A DNA stretch of 64,000 nt from Marinifilum breve (GCF_003202155.1 NZ_QFLI01000006.1:295605-359604), one strand, 5' to 3'. Numbered from the stretch's first letter, positions 43,658 through 53,255 are shown. Numbers and translations: made by a program. Notes: generated by a model not told the origin, from the letters alone.

Positions 43658-46090
43658 ATGAAAAGATTAATTTACGTATTGATATTTTTTGTAGCGCTCA
43701 ATGCCAGTGCTCAAAACAATATCGATTTTCAAAAGCCTCCAAAAGATATTTTGGAATTGGCTGATGTGGAGAGAGCCCCATCGGTAATTTTGGATAACCA
43801 AAAAGAGAATATGATTCTATTGTATAGAAGTGCATACAAAACAATAGAGGAATTATCTCAGGAAGAAATGCGTTTGGGTGGATTAAGAATTGATCCTAAA
43901 ACCAATATTGGCAGTAGAACCAGCTACAGTAATAATATTAAACTGAGAAAGCTAAAGTCTAAATCAGATGAAGCTATTCAGGTAAAAGGTTTGCCAAAGA
44001 ATCCAAGATTAAGCAATTTTATTTTTTCACCAGATCAATCTAAATTGGCTTTTACCAATACGAGTAGCCAAGGTGTAGCAGTTTGGATTTTGGATGTTGC
44101 AACAGCATCGGCAGCACAAATAACAGAACCAAAAGTGAATGCCAACTTAAGAGATCCAATCAACTGGTTTAAAAATGAAGAGGCTGTTCTGGTAAAATTT
44201 GTTCCAGAAAATAAAAAGGAATTAATTAATACAAAAAGTTCCGTTCCGTCAGGTCCTACCATTTCTGAAAATGCAGGTAAAAAAGCGCAAAACAGAACGT
44301 ATCAGGATTTGTTGAAAAACAAAAACGATGAGTACAATTTTGAGCAATTGGCATTGTCAGATTTGTACAAAGTTAAAATGGATGGGAATGCTGAAAAGTG
44401 GTTGCCATCAGCAATGTATAAGAGTGTTAATTTCTCTCCTGATGGAAATTACGTTATGATTTCGGTGGTTGAAAAACCTTTCTCTTACTTGGTGCCTTAT
44501 TACAGATTCCCTTCAAAAACTACTGTATATACAAAGGATGCAAAGAAAGTTGAAGATGTTTTGACCGTTCCATTGATCGAAGATCTTCCTCAGGGATTCA
44601 TGGCAGTTCGTAAAGGAAGAAGAAATGTGAGCTGGCGTTCAGATATGCCTGCATCTTTAATTTATGCAGAGGCATTAGACGGAGGTGATCCTGCAAATAA
44701 AGTGGATTATCGCGATGAAGTTTTTCAGCTGGAAGCTCCATTTAAAGGCAATGGAAAAAGCATTTTGAAAACCATAAATCGTTTCTCTGGAATTACCTGG
44801 GGTAATGAAAATATTGCAATTGCATATGATTATTGGTGGAATACCAGAAATACAAAAACTTATATCTTTAATCCTTCTGATGCTTCAGTTGCTCCAAAAA
44901 TGATTAGTGATAGAAATTACCAGGATAAGTATAGTGATCCGGGAAGTTTTGTATCTGCAAGAAACCAATTCGGTAAATATACATTAGCCTTAGATGGCGA
45001 TAATGCTTTCCTTTTGGGTGATGGATATTCTAAAGAAGGACAATTTCCATTTTTGGATAAGTTCAACTTAAAGACTCAAAAGACGCAACGTTTATATCAG
45101 TCAAAATACACTGATAAGGTTGAAGATTTAAGAAATTTTGATGTTAAGAAAAAAGAACTTTTGGTTAGAATCGAATCTAACTCTGAATATCCTAATTACT
45201 TCTTCAGAAAATTAAAAGGAAAGAAACTAAAGCAGCTTACATCTTTTGACAATCCATTTAAGAGCATTGAAGGTGTTCATAAAGAAGTAATCAAATACAA
45301 AAGAGAAGATGGAGTAGAGCTTTCAGGTACTTTATATCTGCCAGTAGGATATGATATGGAGAAGAAAGAAAAAGTTCCGATGATTTTGTGGGCATATCCA
45401 ACCGAATACAAGGATAAAGCAAGTGCTGGACAAACCACTGCAAATTCGAATGAATTTACTTATTTGTATTGGGCATCGCCACTTTTCTGGCTAACCAGAG
45501 GATATGCTGTTTTAGATGATGCAGCTTTCCCAATTGTAGGTGAAGGAGATGAAGAGCCAAATGATACTTTCCGTACTCAGTTAGTTGCCAATGCAAAAGC
45601 AGCTATTGATGCAGTTGATGACATGGGGTATATTGATAGAAATCGAGTAGCTTGTGGCGGTCATAGTTATGGTGCATTTATGGTTGCTAACTTGCTAACA
45701 CATTCAGATTTATTTGCAGCAGGTATTGCTCGTAGTGGAGCTTACAACAGAACGCTTACTCCTTTTGGTTTCCAAAGCGAAGAAAGAAACTACTGGGAAG
45801 CCCCTAATGTGTATTATACCATGTCTCCATTTATGCATGCCGAAAAAATGAACAACGCATTATTGCTTATTCATGGTGAGGCAGATAACAATTCGGGAAC
45901 TTATCCGATGCAAAGTGAGCGTTACTTTAATGCTTTAAAAGGATTAGGGGCAACGGTTCGTTTGGTAATGCTACCAAAAGAGAGTCACTCATATCGCTCA
46001 AAAGAGAATATTATGCATATGCTTTGGGAACAAGATCAATGGCTTGAAAAGCATGTTAAAAATCGTAAAAAAGAAATTGCTGAAAAGTAA
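43658..46090 (+). CDS. S9-family serine peptidase (prolyl oligopeptidase superfamily)
   Basis: An 810-residue secreted peptidase (signal LIYVLIFFVALNASAQ). A beta-propeller domain covers about 25-540, followed by an alpha/beta-hydrolase domain. The nucleophile is in GGHSYGAF (Ser670); the acid is expected in LLIHGEADNNSG and the His in PKESHSYRS. The active-site surroundings (ARSGAYNRTLTPFGFQSEERNYWEAP) resemble glutamyl-endopeptidase-type S9 members. It probably degrades peptides in the periplasm. It is monocistronic with a strong terminator. Confidence 0.9.
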   Translation: MKRLIYVLIFFVALNASAQNNIDFQKPPKDILELADVERAPSVILDNQKENMILLYRSAYKTIEELSQEEMRLGGLRIDPKTNIGSRTSYSNNIKLRKLKSKSDEAIQVKGLPKNPRLSNFIFSPDQSKLAFTNTSSQGVAVWILDVATASAAQITEPKVNANLRDPINWFKNEEAVLVKFVPENKKELINTKSSVPSGPTISENAGKKAQNRTYQDLLKNKNDEYNFEQLALSDLYKVKMDGNAEKWLPSAMYKSVNFSPDGNYVMISVVEKPFSYLVPYYRFPSKTTVYTKDAKKVEDVLTVPLIEDLPQGFMAVRKGRRNVSWRSDMPASLIYAEALDGGDPANKVDYRDEVFQLEAPFKGNGKSILKTINRFSGITWGNENIAIAYDYWWNTRNTKTYIFNPSDASVAPKMISDRNYQDKYSDPGSFVSARNQFGKYTLALDGDNAFLLGDGYSKEGQFPFLDKFNLKTQKTQRLYQSKYTDKVEDLRNFDVKKKELLVRIESNSEYPNYFFRKLKGKKLKQLTSFDNPFKSIEGVHKEVIKYKREDGVELSGTLYLPVGYDMEKKEKVPMILWAYPTEYKDKASAGQTTANSNEFTYLYWASPLFWLTRGYAVLDDAAFPIVGEGDEEPNDTFRTQLVANAKAAIDAVDDMGYIDRNRVACGGHSYGAFMVANLLTHSDLFAAGIARSGAYNRTLTPFGFQSEERNYWEAPNVYYTMSPFMHAEKMNNALLLIHGEADNNSGTYPMQSERYFNALKGLGATVRLVMLPKESHSYRSKENIMHMLWEQDQWLEKHVKNRKKEIAEK

Positions 46091-46109
46091 TTAATAAAAG
46101 ATGCATTAG

Positions 46110-46146
46110 TAAAAGCTCACACTGTTTAGTGTGGGCTTTTTTGTTG
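46110..46146 (+). terminator. Terminator after the S9 peptidase gene
   Basis: AAAGCTCACACT-GTTT-AGTGTGGGCTTTTTT with one G-U pair and a T-tract on the plus strand. Confidence 0.88.
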
Positions 46147-46275
46147 TTAAATAGAATGATGATAAATTATATAGTATAACAATATTTATTATAGTAAAAT
46201 AATATATTTGATCACCAGAATTGTACGAGATTTATAAAATTAATTAAGATCAAGCACTAACCTAAACATTATTTA

Positions 46276-46938
46276 ATGAGATTAATTTTAACAAGTATTT
46301 GTATCACCATTATTTCTACCATGACTTTTGCTCAGAAAAGAGATATTACTGGAGCAGAAAGAAACTTAGCGATTGATACTGGAAATAAAGCCATTGAGAA
46401 AATTCAAAATCAGGAGTATAAAGAGGCTTTTCCTTTACTAAAGCAGACCATTCAATTAGATTCTACACTAAGAAAACCTTACTTGTATTTATATACAATA
46501 GCATCCAAATGTGAAGAATACAGAGATTCTTCATTGTGCCTACTCAATAAAGCCAGTTCATTGTTTCAGGAAGATGATGAGATTTGTTACTACATCGGTG
46601 AAATTTATAGAATGAAAGGTGAATTGAATAGAGCATTTGTAGAGTATAGTAAGGCAATTAACTACAGTAAAAAAAACGGTGAAGAATTGTATTTGGTTCC
46701 ACATTACTATTTCAACAGAGCTAGCATTAGTCTTCAAAAAAAAAGATTGTCTTCTGCAGCCATTGATTATTCTTATGCGATAAAATTAAAGCCAGAGTAT
46801 ACTGCTGCATATGTAAACAGAGGCATTTGTTGGTTTCAAATGGGTAAAAAAGAAGATGCATGTACTGATTGGAAATCAGGTATGGACTTAGGTTCGGATT
46901 ATGCCAAAGAATGTTGGGAGAAGAATTGTAAAGAATAA
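46276..46938 (+). CDS. Secreted TPR-repeat protein
   Basis: A 220-residue protein with a signal peptide (MRLILTSICITIISTMTFAQ). At least three TPR units are visible, such as YIGEIYRMKGELNRAFVEYSKAINY and LSSAAIDYSYAIKLKPEYTAAYVNRGICWFQMGKKEDACTDWK. TPRs mediate protein-protein contacts. It is followed 73 bases later by a barrel gene whose leader and signal sequence resemble its own. Confidence 0.82.
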   Translation: MRLILTSICITIISTMTFAQKRDITGAERNLAIDTGNKAIEKIQNQEYKEAFPLLKQTIQLDSTLRKPYLYLYTIASKCEEYRDSSLCLLNKASSLFQEDDEICYYIGEIYRMKGELNRAFVEYSKAINYSKKNGEELYLVPHYYFNRASISLQKKRLSSAAIDYSYAIKLKPEYTAAYVNRGICWFQMGKKEDACTDWKSGMDLGSDYAKECWEKNCKE

Positions 46939-47011
46939 TAATGAAGGTTCACAATTATAAAGAGAGCAAGCCGAAAATCTGAAGAGTAGGCAATAACCTG
47001 AATATTAAATT

Positions 47012-47602
47012 ATGAGATTAATTTTTACTACAATTTGTTTATTACTATTAACAAGTGTTGCCTCAGCACAAATTGAGCAAGGTAAGTTTTATATCAATGC
47101 TCAATCAGGAATTGGCTTTAGTTCTGTGAATAGTGAGTTTGAATCTGGAGGAAGTTCAACAAGTGAGGTGGAGTCCAGTCAATTTGCATTTGCACCTAGT
47201 GTAGGATACTTTGTTGGAGATGGATTATTAGTGGGCTTAAGTGTTCCATATATGACAAAAAAGAATGAGGATGAGGATGGAGATGAGACTAAATCACGTA
47301 GTATTTCGTTCGGTCCATTTGTAAGGTATTATTTTAATAATGGAGGAAGTAAAACAAAGCCTTATCTGCATGGAGGCTTAGGGGTTGGAGCTTCAACGAC
47401 TGAAACAGATAATAATAAATGGGATTATCGTCTTTCAAATTATGAGTTGGGCGGAGGTCTTGCAATCTTTTTCCATAAAAATATTGCCGTTGATTTGGGT
47501 TTGTCATATTCGAATAGTACTCAGAAGTATAAAGAAGATAGTGATGTGAAGTTGAAAACTAAAAATTTAGCTTTTAATGTTGGTTTTACTTTTTGTTTAT
47601 AA
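47012..47602 (+). CDS. Outer-membrane beta-barrel protein
   Basis: A 196-residue protein with a signal peptide (MRLIFTTICLLLLTSVASAQ). It looks like an eight-stranded OmpX/OmpA-like barrel: FAFAPSVGYFVGDGLLVGLSVPY, SISFGPFVRYYFNN, TKPYLHGGLGVGASTTE and IAVDLGLSYSNSTQ, closing with NLAFNVGFTFCL. An acidic loop DEDGDETKS lies between strands. The lipoprotein gene follows 27 bases later. Substrate unknown. Confidence 0.82.
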   Translation: MRLIFTTICLLLLTSVASAQIEQGKFYINAQSGIGFSSVNSEFESGGSSTSEVESSQFAFAPSVGYFVGDGLLVGLSVPYMTKKNEDEDGDETKSRSISFGPFVRYYFNNGGSKTKPYLHGGLGVGASTTETDNNKWDYRLSNYELGGGLAIFFHKNIAVDLGLSYSNSTQKYKEDSDVKLKTKNLAFNVGFTFCL

Positions 47603-47629
47603 TCTGCAATTTTAAATTCATATTAAACA

Positions 47630-49078
47630 ATGAAAGAGATAGTTGTATTATTGATGTTATTAGCATTTGTGTTTGTGTCTTGCGACGAGGATTCGAATGA
47701 TGATACCAATGAACTATTAGAAATTGAATTAATAAGTCCTGTAGAAATTCAGGGTGATATGGTAAACCTACCCGTGAATACTCCCATTCGTTTTCAGGCA
47801 AAATGTAATGTTGCAGACGCTGGAGAAATCTATTGGTATACCAATGATGAAAGGGATTATCATTCCATGGATCAAACAATTAGTTTTGATAAAAATGGTT
47901 TGTATCGTATTTATTTTGATCTTCGCAGCTCAAGATATTCTGCAAAAGAAACATTTATCTGGATTAATGTAATAGGTAAAGTTGTAACTGAAGTTGAAGA
48001 GGATGAAGTGGGATGTGCTCTGGTTGAAAGTGGCAACAGCATTTATATCGCTACCAAAAAAAGAAAGTCATTTACAAACGCAGGTGTATTTCTATACAAG
48101 TATACTGATGGTGAATTGGAAAAATCGGATTACCTGGAAAATGTAAATCAGATTTTAGAAGCCAAAATGATGGACAATGGTAATATTCTTTTTCTTACCA
48201 ATGTAGGCTTTGTACTTGTAAATCCGTCAGATAATTCCACAAGAGTAATTGAGGATATGACATATGATAAAGCTCATATAGTTAGCTTTGATAATGAAGA
48301 GTTATTGATAGTTGGTATTAAAGGGCACAGAGCAATTCTTGAGAGAAGAAAAATATCAGGAGAATTGATTGAAAAGAAAACCATTTATAAGGACGATGAT
48401 GAATATTACATTAAAGATATTGGCTTTTTAAATGAGAATGATTTTGTAATACTTTGTGAGGTTATTGAATATGCCAATATGGAGTATTATGAAGGGAAAC
48501 GATATGTAGTTGAAAAACGATTTTCATTAAATTCTAATACGGATAACAGTGAGTGGGATAGAGATTTTGCATATTTTTCGAATTACCATTATGACACTTC
48601 AGATTTAGGTATTAATTCAACAGGATCTGGAGTTATGGTATTTGGAATTTTTGATGATGATTTTTTACTACAATGGAATTACAACAATAATTATCAAATA
48701 AATATGAAAAGAGGTTTTGAATTTGATGCCGTTGAAGTCTTTTCTCAAGACGATTATTTCTGTGGTCCATCGGATGATGTTAATAATTGTCATGACAGGA
48801 GAATTTGGGGATGGCAATTTAAGGATTATAATATCACCTTGTTTCAAAATCAAAGACTTGTAGAAAATGGTTTTGGAAGTCTTCATAAAAAAACCAAAAT
48901 ATTCGAAATTGATCATTCATTTAAAGTAGATTGGGTGTTTGAATCAGATGATTCTTATTTGTTGTTAATCAATACCCAGAAGTATGGAAATTATGAATAT
49001 GACTATAAAGGCAACAGCAAAAGGTATTGTTCCATTTTTAGGATGGATAAAAAAGGGAATTTTATAGATCTTTACTAA
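47630..49078 (+). CDS. Putative lipoprotein of unknown function
   Basis: A 482-residue protein with a lipobox (LLAFVFVSC, Cys18) followed by acidic residues DEDSNDDTNE. An Ig-like segment (about 35-115, VNTPIRFQAKCNVADAGEIYWYTNDERDY) precedes a region of repeated beta strands that could be a propeller (GNSIYIATKKRKSF, NGNILFLTNVGFVLVNPS, NEELLIVGIKG). I do not recognise a family. It is the third gene after the TPR and barrel genes and may form a surface unit with them. Confidence 0.6.
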   Translation: MKEIVVLLMLLAFVFVSCDEDSNDDTNELLEIELISPVEIQGDMVNLPVNTPIRFQAKCNVADAGEIYWYTNDERDYHSMDQTISFDKNGLYRIYFDLRSSRYSAKETFIWINVIGKVVTEVEEDEVGCALVESGNSIYIATKKRKSFTNAGVFLYKYTDGELEKSDYLENVNQILEAKMMDNGNILFLTNVGFVLVNPSDNSTRVIEDMTYDKAHIVSFDNEELLIVGIKGHRAILERRKISGELIEKKTIYKDDDEYYIKDIGFLNENDFVILCEVIEYANMEYYEGKRYVVEKRFSLNSNTDNSEWDRDFAYFSNYHYDTSDLGINSTGSGVMVFGIFDDDFLLQWNYNNNYQINMKRGFEFDAVEVFSQDDYFCGPSDDVNNCHDRRIWGWQFKDYNITLFQNQRLVENGFGSLHKKTKIFEIDHSFKVDWVFESDDSYLLLINTQKYGNYEYDYKGNSKRYCSIFRMDKKGNFIDLY

Positions 49079-49100
49079 TACCCATAAAGAAATGAAATAA

Positions 49101-49138
49101 AAGGAATAATACATTATTGTGTTATTCCTTTCTTTTTT
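49101..49138 (+). terminator. Terminator after the lipoprotein gene
   Basis: AAGGAATAA pairs with TTATTCCTT around a 12-base loop and is followed by TCTTTTTT. The T-tract overlaps the predicted -33 element of mutS2. Confidence 0.75.
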
Positions 49139-49165
49139 GCCTATCCGTCACTTTTGTTAATTTTG
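49136..49165 (+). promoter_or_regulatory. Predicted mutS2 promoter
   Basis: TTTG (49136-49139) and the exact -7 match TAATTTTG (49158-49165) are 18 bases apart, slightly shorter than the usual 19-21. The mutS2 GTG is 32 bases downstream. Confidence 0.5.
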
Positions 49166-49197
49166 CAAGAAATAAAATAAAGACAGAAAGATAGCGC

Positions 49198-51705
49198 GTG
49201 ATATATCCGGAAAATTTTGAGACAAAACTTAGGTTCGATAAAGTAAGAGAACTGGTTAAGAAACAATGTTTAAGTTCCTTGGGAAGAGATTTGGTTGATG
49301 AAATTCGATTTTCGAATTCATACAAGAATGTGAATCGAATGGTGAATGAAACCAACGAATTTAAAACCATTTGCTTAGAGGAGGAGAATTTCCCATTGGG
49401 ATACTTTATAGATGTTCGCCAAAGTTTGGAGAAAGTTCGAATTGAGGGAACTTATCTTGAACTGGAGGAACTGTATAATTTAAAACGATCCCTGGAATCT
49501 ATTTCTTCTATTTTACGATTCTTTCAAAAAAAGGAGGAAGATGAATATCCATACCTGATGAAATTGACAGGGAACGTGAAAATGTACCCTTATATTTTCG
49601 ATAGGATTAATGGAATTATCACCAAAAACGGAAGAATAAAGGACAACGCATCTCCTGAACTACAACACATCAGAAGCACTTTAATTCAAAAGCAATCTAC
49701 CATCTCAAAACGAATGCAGTCTATGCTGCGTGCGGCTCAGAAAGAAGGTTGGGTTGATCAGGATGTAGCCCTTTCTTTGCGCGATGGACGTATCGTTATT
49801 CCAATACCTTCGGCATACAAAAGAAAGATTAAAGGGATTGTTCACGATGAATCGGCAACCGGTAAAACTTCTTATATCGAACCATCGGAAATTGTTGAAA
49901 CCAACAATGAAATTCGAGAGTTGGAGTATGCAGAACGTCGCGAAATCATTAGAATATTACAGGAGTTTACAGCGCAACTTCGTCCGTATATCGATGATAT
50001 GTTTTTGGCTTATGAGTTCATGGCTAAAATCGACTTTATTCGTGCCAAGGCCATGTTTGCCATTCAGGTTAAAGCTTTATTGCCTAAAATGGTAAAAACA
50101 CCAACATTGTTGTGGGAAAAGGCCACACATCCTTTGTTGTTTTTAACCTTACAAAACGAAGGGCGAAAAGTTGTTCCACTGAGCCTTCAGATATCTAACG
50201 AGCAGAGAATTATTCTAATATCAGGACCAAATGCCGGTGGTAAATCGGTTTGTTTGCAAACAGTAGGCTTGTTGCAATACATGTTCCAATGTGGATTTTT
50301 GGTACCGATGGAAGAGGAATCAAAAATCGGAATTTTTGATAAGATTTTCATTGATATAGGTGATGAGCAATCCATAGAGAATGATTTGAGTACATACAGT
50401 TCTCACCTGATGAACATGAAGCACTTCCTGCGTCATTCGGATACAGATACCTTGGTGTTGATTGATGAGTTTGGGACAGGAACCGAGCCAGCACTGGGTG
50501 GAGCAATTGCTGAATCGATATTGGATAAACTGAACAGGAAAAAAGTTTGTGGGGTAATCACAACTCACTATTCAGGATTGAAACACTTTGCATCGGAAGC
50601 AGATGGAATTGAAAATGGTGCTATGCTATATGATTCTCATCAAATGCGACCATTGTTCCAATTGCAGGTAGGGAAGCCAGGTTCTTCTTTTGCATTCGAG
50701 ATTGCGAGAAAAATTGGTTTGCCAGAGGAAATCCTAAAAGATGCAACCGAGAAAGTGGGTGAAGATCATATCAATTTTGACAAGCACTTGCGTGATATTG
50801 TTCGCGACAAGCGTTACTGGGAAAGCAAGCGTGATAAAATCCGTCGTAACGAGAAAAAGTTGAATCAACTGGTTGAGCAATACGACAAGGAGCTGAAAGA
50901 TGCGAGTAAGCTTCGTAAGGATATTATCGAGAAAGCACAACAGGAGGCTAAGGATTTACTTCAGAATGCGAATAAGACCATAGAAAAGACGATTCGCGAA
51001 ATTAAAGAAAGCAAGGCCGAGAAGGAGAGAACCAAGAAGGCAAGAAAACAGTTCGAAGAAACGAAGGTACAGCTAACTCAAGCCGAATTAGAGGAAGAGG
51101 AGCGTATCAATCGCAAAATTCAGAAACTGAAGAATCGCGAAAAGCGAAAAGGCCAAAAAGGAGAAGCAACAGAAGCAACAGAAAAAGTTGCTACTTCGAA
51201 ACCAATTGCCAAAGCCAAGAAGCAATTCAATCCGGATGTGATTGAGAAAGGTGATATGGTGAAGTTGGATAATCAGAACACCGTTGGTGAAGTAATTGAG
51301 ATCAACGACAAAACAGCTGTGGTTGCTTTCGGAAGTATTTTAACTTCAGTAAAAGCCAAGCGCCTTTCAAAAGTTTCCAAGTCACAGCTGAAAAAGCAGG
51401 AGAAAACTTACAATCAAACTTCGGCTTTGGTTCAGGAACGCATCTCGAAAAGAAAATTGAGTTTCCGTCAGGATATTGATGTAAGAGGAATGCGTGGCGA
51501 TGAAGCTTTACAAATTGTTATGGATCATGTGGATGAAGCCATCATGTTGGACATTAAGGAATTTAGAATTCTGCATGGAACAGGACATGGAATTCTGCGT
51601 CAATTGATTCGAGATTATTTACAAACTGTTGATTTGGTTCGTCATTTTAGAGACGAGAGAATTCAATTGGGAGGATCGGGTATTACGGTTGTCACTATGG
51701 AGTAG
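49198..51705 (+). CDS. mutS2: MutS2 endonuclease/ATPase
   Basis: MutS2 is an 835-residue ATPase with a nuclease tail, known for suppressing recombination or for acting on collided ribosomes. The ATPase has ISGPNAGGKSVCLQT (Walker A, about 341-348), STYSSHLMNM, and TLVLIDEFGTGTEPALGGAIAES (Walker B). A charged coiled coil (about 515-650) follows. The C-terminal Smr domain has DVRGMRGDEALQIVMDHVDEA and FRILHGTGHGILRQLIRDYL. The start is GTG 49198, giving the expected YPENFETKLRFDKVRELVK opening. Confidence 0.96.
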   Translation: MIYPENFETKLRFDKVRELVKKQCLSSLGRDLVDEIRFSNSYKNVNRMVNETNEFKTICLEEENFPLGYFIDVRQSLEKVRIEGTYLELEELYNLKRSLESISSILRFFQKKEEDEYPYLMKLTGNVKMYPYIFDRINGIITKNGRIKDNASPELQHIRSTLIQKQSTISKRMQSMLRAAQKEGWVDQDVALSLRDGRIVIPIPSAYKRKIKGIVHDESATGKTSYIEPSEIVETNNEIRELEYAERREIIRILQEFTAQLRPYIDDMFLAYEFMAKIDFIRAKAMFAIQVKALLPKMVKTPTLLWEKATHPLLFLTLQNEGRKVVPLSLQISNEQRIILISGPNAGGKSVCLQTVGLLQYMFQCGFLVPMEEESKIGIFDKIFIDIGDEQSIENDLSTYSSHLMNMKHFLRHSDTDTLVLIDEFGTGTEPALGGAIAESILDKLNRKKVCGVITTHYSGLKHFASEADGIENGAMLYDSHQMRPLFQLQVGKPGSSFAFEIARKIGLPEEILKDATEKVGEDHINFDKHLRDIVRDKRYWESKRDKIRRNEKKLNQLVEQYDKELKDASKLRKDIIEKAQQEAKDLLQNANKTIEKTIREIKESKAEKERTKKARKQFEETKVQLTQAELEEEERINRKIQKLKNREKRKGQKGEATEATEKVATSKPIAKAKKQFNPDVIEKGDMVKLDNQNTVGEVIEINDKTAVVAFGSILTSVKAKRLSKVSKSQLKKQEKTYNQTSALVQERISKRKLSFRQDIDVRGMRGDEALQIVMDHVDEAIMLDIKEFRILHGTGHGILRQLIRDYLQTVDLVRHFRDERIQLGGSGITVVTME

Positions 51706-51763
51706 GAGTGTGTACTAAATTGGCCTTCTGAAAGCATTTAGTCTTGAAAATATGAGAGTGAAG

Positions 51764-52100
51764 CTCAGATTTGGCAGAGGTACAAGGAAAAATGTGCTTC
51801 AGAAATTCAGATCTTGATGTTGACAAGAAAATAAGCAGTGAGAACATGGGTGGAACAAAACATTTGCTTGAAAAAGTGAGTGTGAAACTCAGATTTGGAG
51901 ACTTTACAATGAAAAATGTATTCAGAAATTCGGAGAAGTGAAATTTTCAACAAAAATTGCTTTGCGATACTCAGATTTCTGAAAAAACACATGTAAATCG
52001 TCTCAGAAACTCAGATTTCGGAAAAAAACAATGTAATTTCCTTTCAGAAAGTCAGCGAAGGGCTATTTTCAATATTAGAACCTTTCAGAAACTCAGATTT
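51764..52100. repeat. Degenerate tandem array with 41-bp period
   Basis: The core (C/T)TCAGAT(T/C)T, usually preceded by AGAAA, recurs at 51764, 51807, 51888, 51970, 52010 and 52092, with more degenerate copies at 51929 and 52051. Spacings are 40, 41 or 43 bases, or double that where a copy is unreadable (near 51848). The remainder of each unit is weakly conserved (GGAAAAAAACAATGTAAT type). It is non-coding and lies between the converging ends of mutS2 and the lipoprotein gene. Confidence 0.8.
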
Positions 52101-52130
52101 GGAAAAAAACAAATTAAAAATGTTTTGAAA

Positions 52131-52165
52131 AATAAGTAAGTGCCATCTCAATAGAGATGGCACTT
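52131..52165 (-). terminator. Terminator after the lipoprotein gene (minus strand)
   Basis: AAGTGCCATCTC pairs perfectly with GAGATGGCACTT around a four-base loop, 20 bases after the minus-strand stop codon. The T-rich side is on the minus strand (CTTACTTATTTTTC). Confidence 0.75.
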
Positions 52166-52185
52166 ACAGTTATATATTGTGTGAT

Positions 52186-53127
52186 CTATTTTAATCCATC
52201 ATTAATGGCTTTCGCATATGAGCTAGACTTGCCATAAGCTGCACACTTTTGAATGTCATCATACAACCAAATAAATCCACCATCGATATTCTCTTTTTCA
52301 CTTGTAATTTTTTCACCAATTGTAGCAGGATTATCTCCATTTTGGCAGTTTTCACCATTTCGGCACCAAAGTCCATACGATACCTTTAGCTTTCCAAAGT
52401 ACTGGTTCCATTCCGAAGGTTTATTTTTTGCTCCTCCAGCATAACATTGCAGATAAACACGGTCGATGGTTCCTGGTTTTTTAGCCTCAACTTGCTCATA
52501 AACCGATTTCCAATATTCCGTTTCGTTGTATGGGCACAAACCAACTTTTAATCCCATATCAGCTAACATTAATGTAAACTCAACGGTTGAAGCAACATCA
52601 AAAGTAACTTCATCATCGTAGTTAATCGCTGTAGCACCAGTAATATCTTGTAATTTTTGTATGGCCTTATATAGTTTTGTGTCTGGTCCGGTACCATCTT
52701 TGGTAATTAAGTCTTTAATCACTTGCCACGATTGGGCTCCCCAGGCACCAATTCCCAATTCTATTCTATCAACAGATGTAGGAGCTGTTGCCAACTGTTC
52801 CAATCGAGATTTCCATTCAGGATCACCAATAAATTCACCTTTCGAATTGATTATTGGGGTGTCGTTGTAATTCATACTTCCATCTTCCTTGATGTGGATG
52901 GTCCATAAAATTACAGTTGAAAAACCTGATGATTTTAAATCGTTGATCACTTCCATACCACCAGTATAAAAAGGGCCTCCTCCAAAAATTGCAGAATATT
53001 TTCCTGCTGGTGGACTTGGTACTTCCTCTTTTCTCGCATCGGTATTGCTATCTGATTTGTCACAAGAATTACACGAGGCAACACCAATTAAAATTAGAAT
53101 GTAGAATAACTTTTTTAGAATTGTCAT
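52186..53127 (-). CDS. Putative lipoprotein with a TIM-barrel-like, GH18-like domain
   Basis: A 313-residue lipoprotein (lipobox LIGVASC, about Cys19, then CDKSDSNTD). The mature part has segments expected of an alpha/beta barrel: YSAIFGGGPFYTGGMEVINDLKSSGFSTVILWTIHI, DRIELGIGAWGAQSW, ATAINYDDEVTF, KVGLCPYNETEYW, IDRVYLQCYAGGA and GFIWLYDD. The YDDE segment resembles the acidic motif of family-18 glycosidases but is not the full DxxDxDxE, so an enzymatic role is uncertain. A carbohydrate-binding or hydrolytic role is a guess. Confidence 0.5.
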   Translation of the reverse strand: MTILKKLFYILILIGVASCNSCDKSDSNTDARKEEVPSPPAGKYSAIFGGGPFYTGGMEVINDLKSSGFSTVILWTIHIKEDGSMNYNDTPIINSKGEFIGDPEWKSRLEQLATAPTSVDRIELGIGAWGAQSWQVIKDLITKDGTGPDTKLYKAIQKLQDITGATAINYDDEVTFDVASTVEFTLMLADMGLKVGLCPYNETEYWKSVYEQVEAKKPGTIDRVYLQCYAGGAKNKPSEWNQYFGKLKVSYGLWCRNGENCQNGDNPATIGEKITSEKENIDGGFIWLYDDIQKCAAYGKSSSYAKAINDGLK

Positions 53128-53222
53128 TTGAAATGTATTTAATGATTGATGCTCAAAACTAAAGTTAAGGAGTTAATGGAAGAGTTAATTCTTACTTAAT
53201 CCCTAATAATTACCATTAATGT

Positions 53223-53255
53223 ATAAAAAAATGCCACCTCTAACGAGATGGCATT
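53223..53255 (-). terminator. Terminator after the nucleoside-recognition protein gene
   Basis: On the minus strand, AATGCCATCTC-GTTA-GAGGTGGCATT (one G-U pair) is followed by TTTTTATAC. It lies 23 bases after the stop codon. The stem core TGCCATCTC is shared with the terminator at 52138. Confidence 0.82.

Noticed and set aside
49101-49138. The hairpin before mutS2 as an attenuator of mutS2
   Set aside because: It lies upstream of the predicted mutS2 promoter -7 box, so it ends the preceding lipoprotein transcript.
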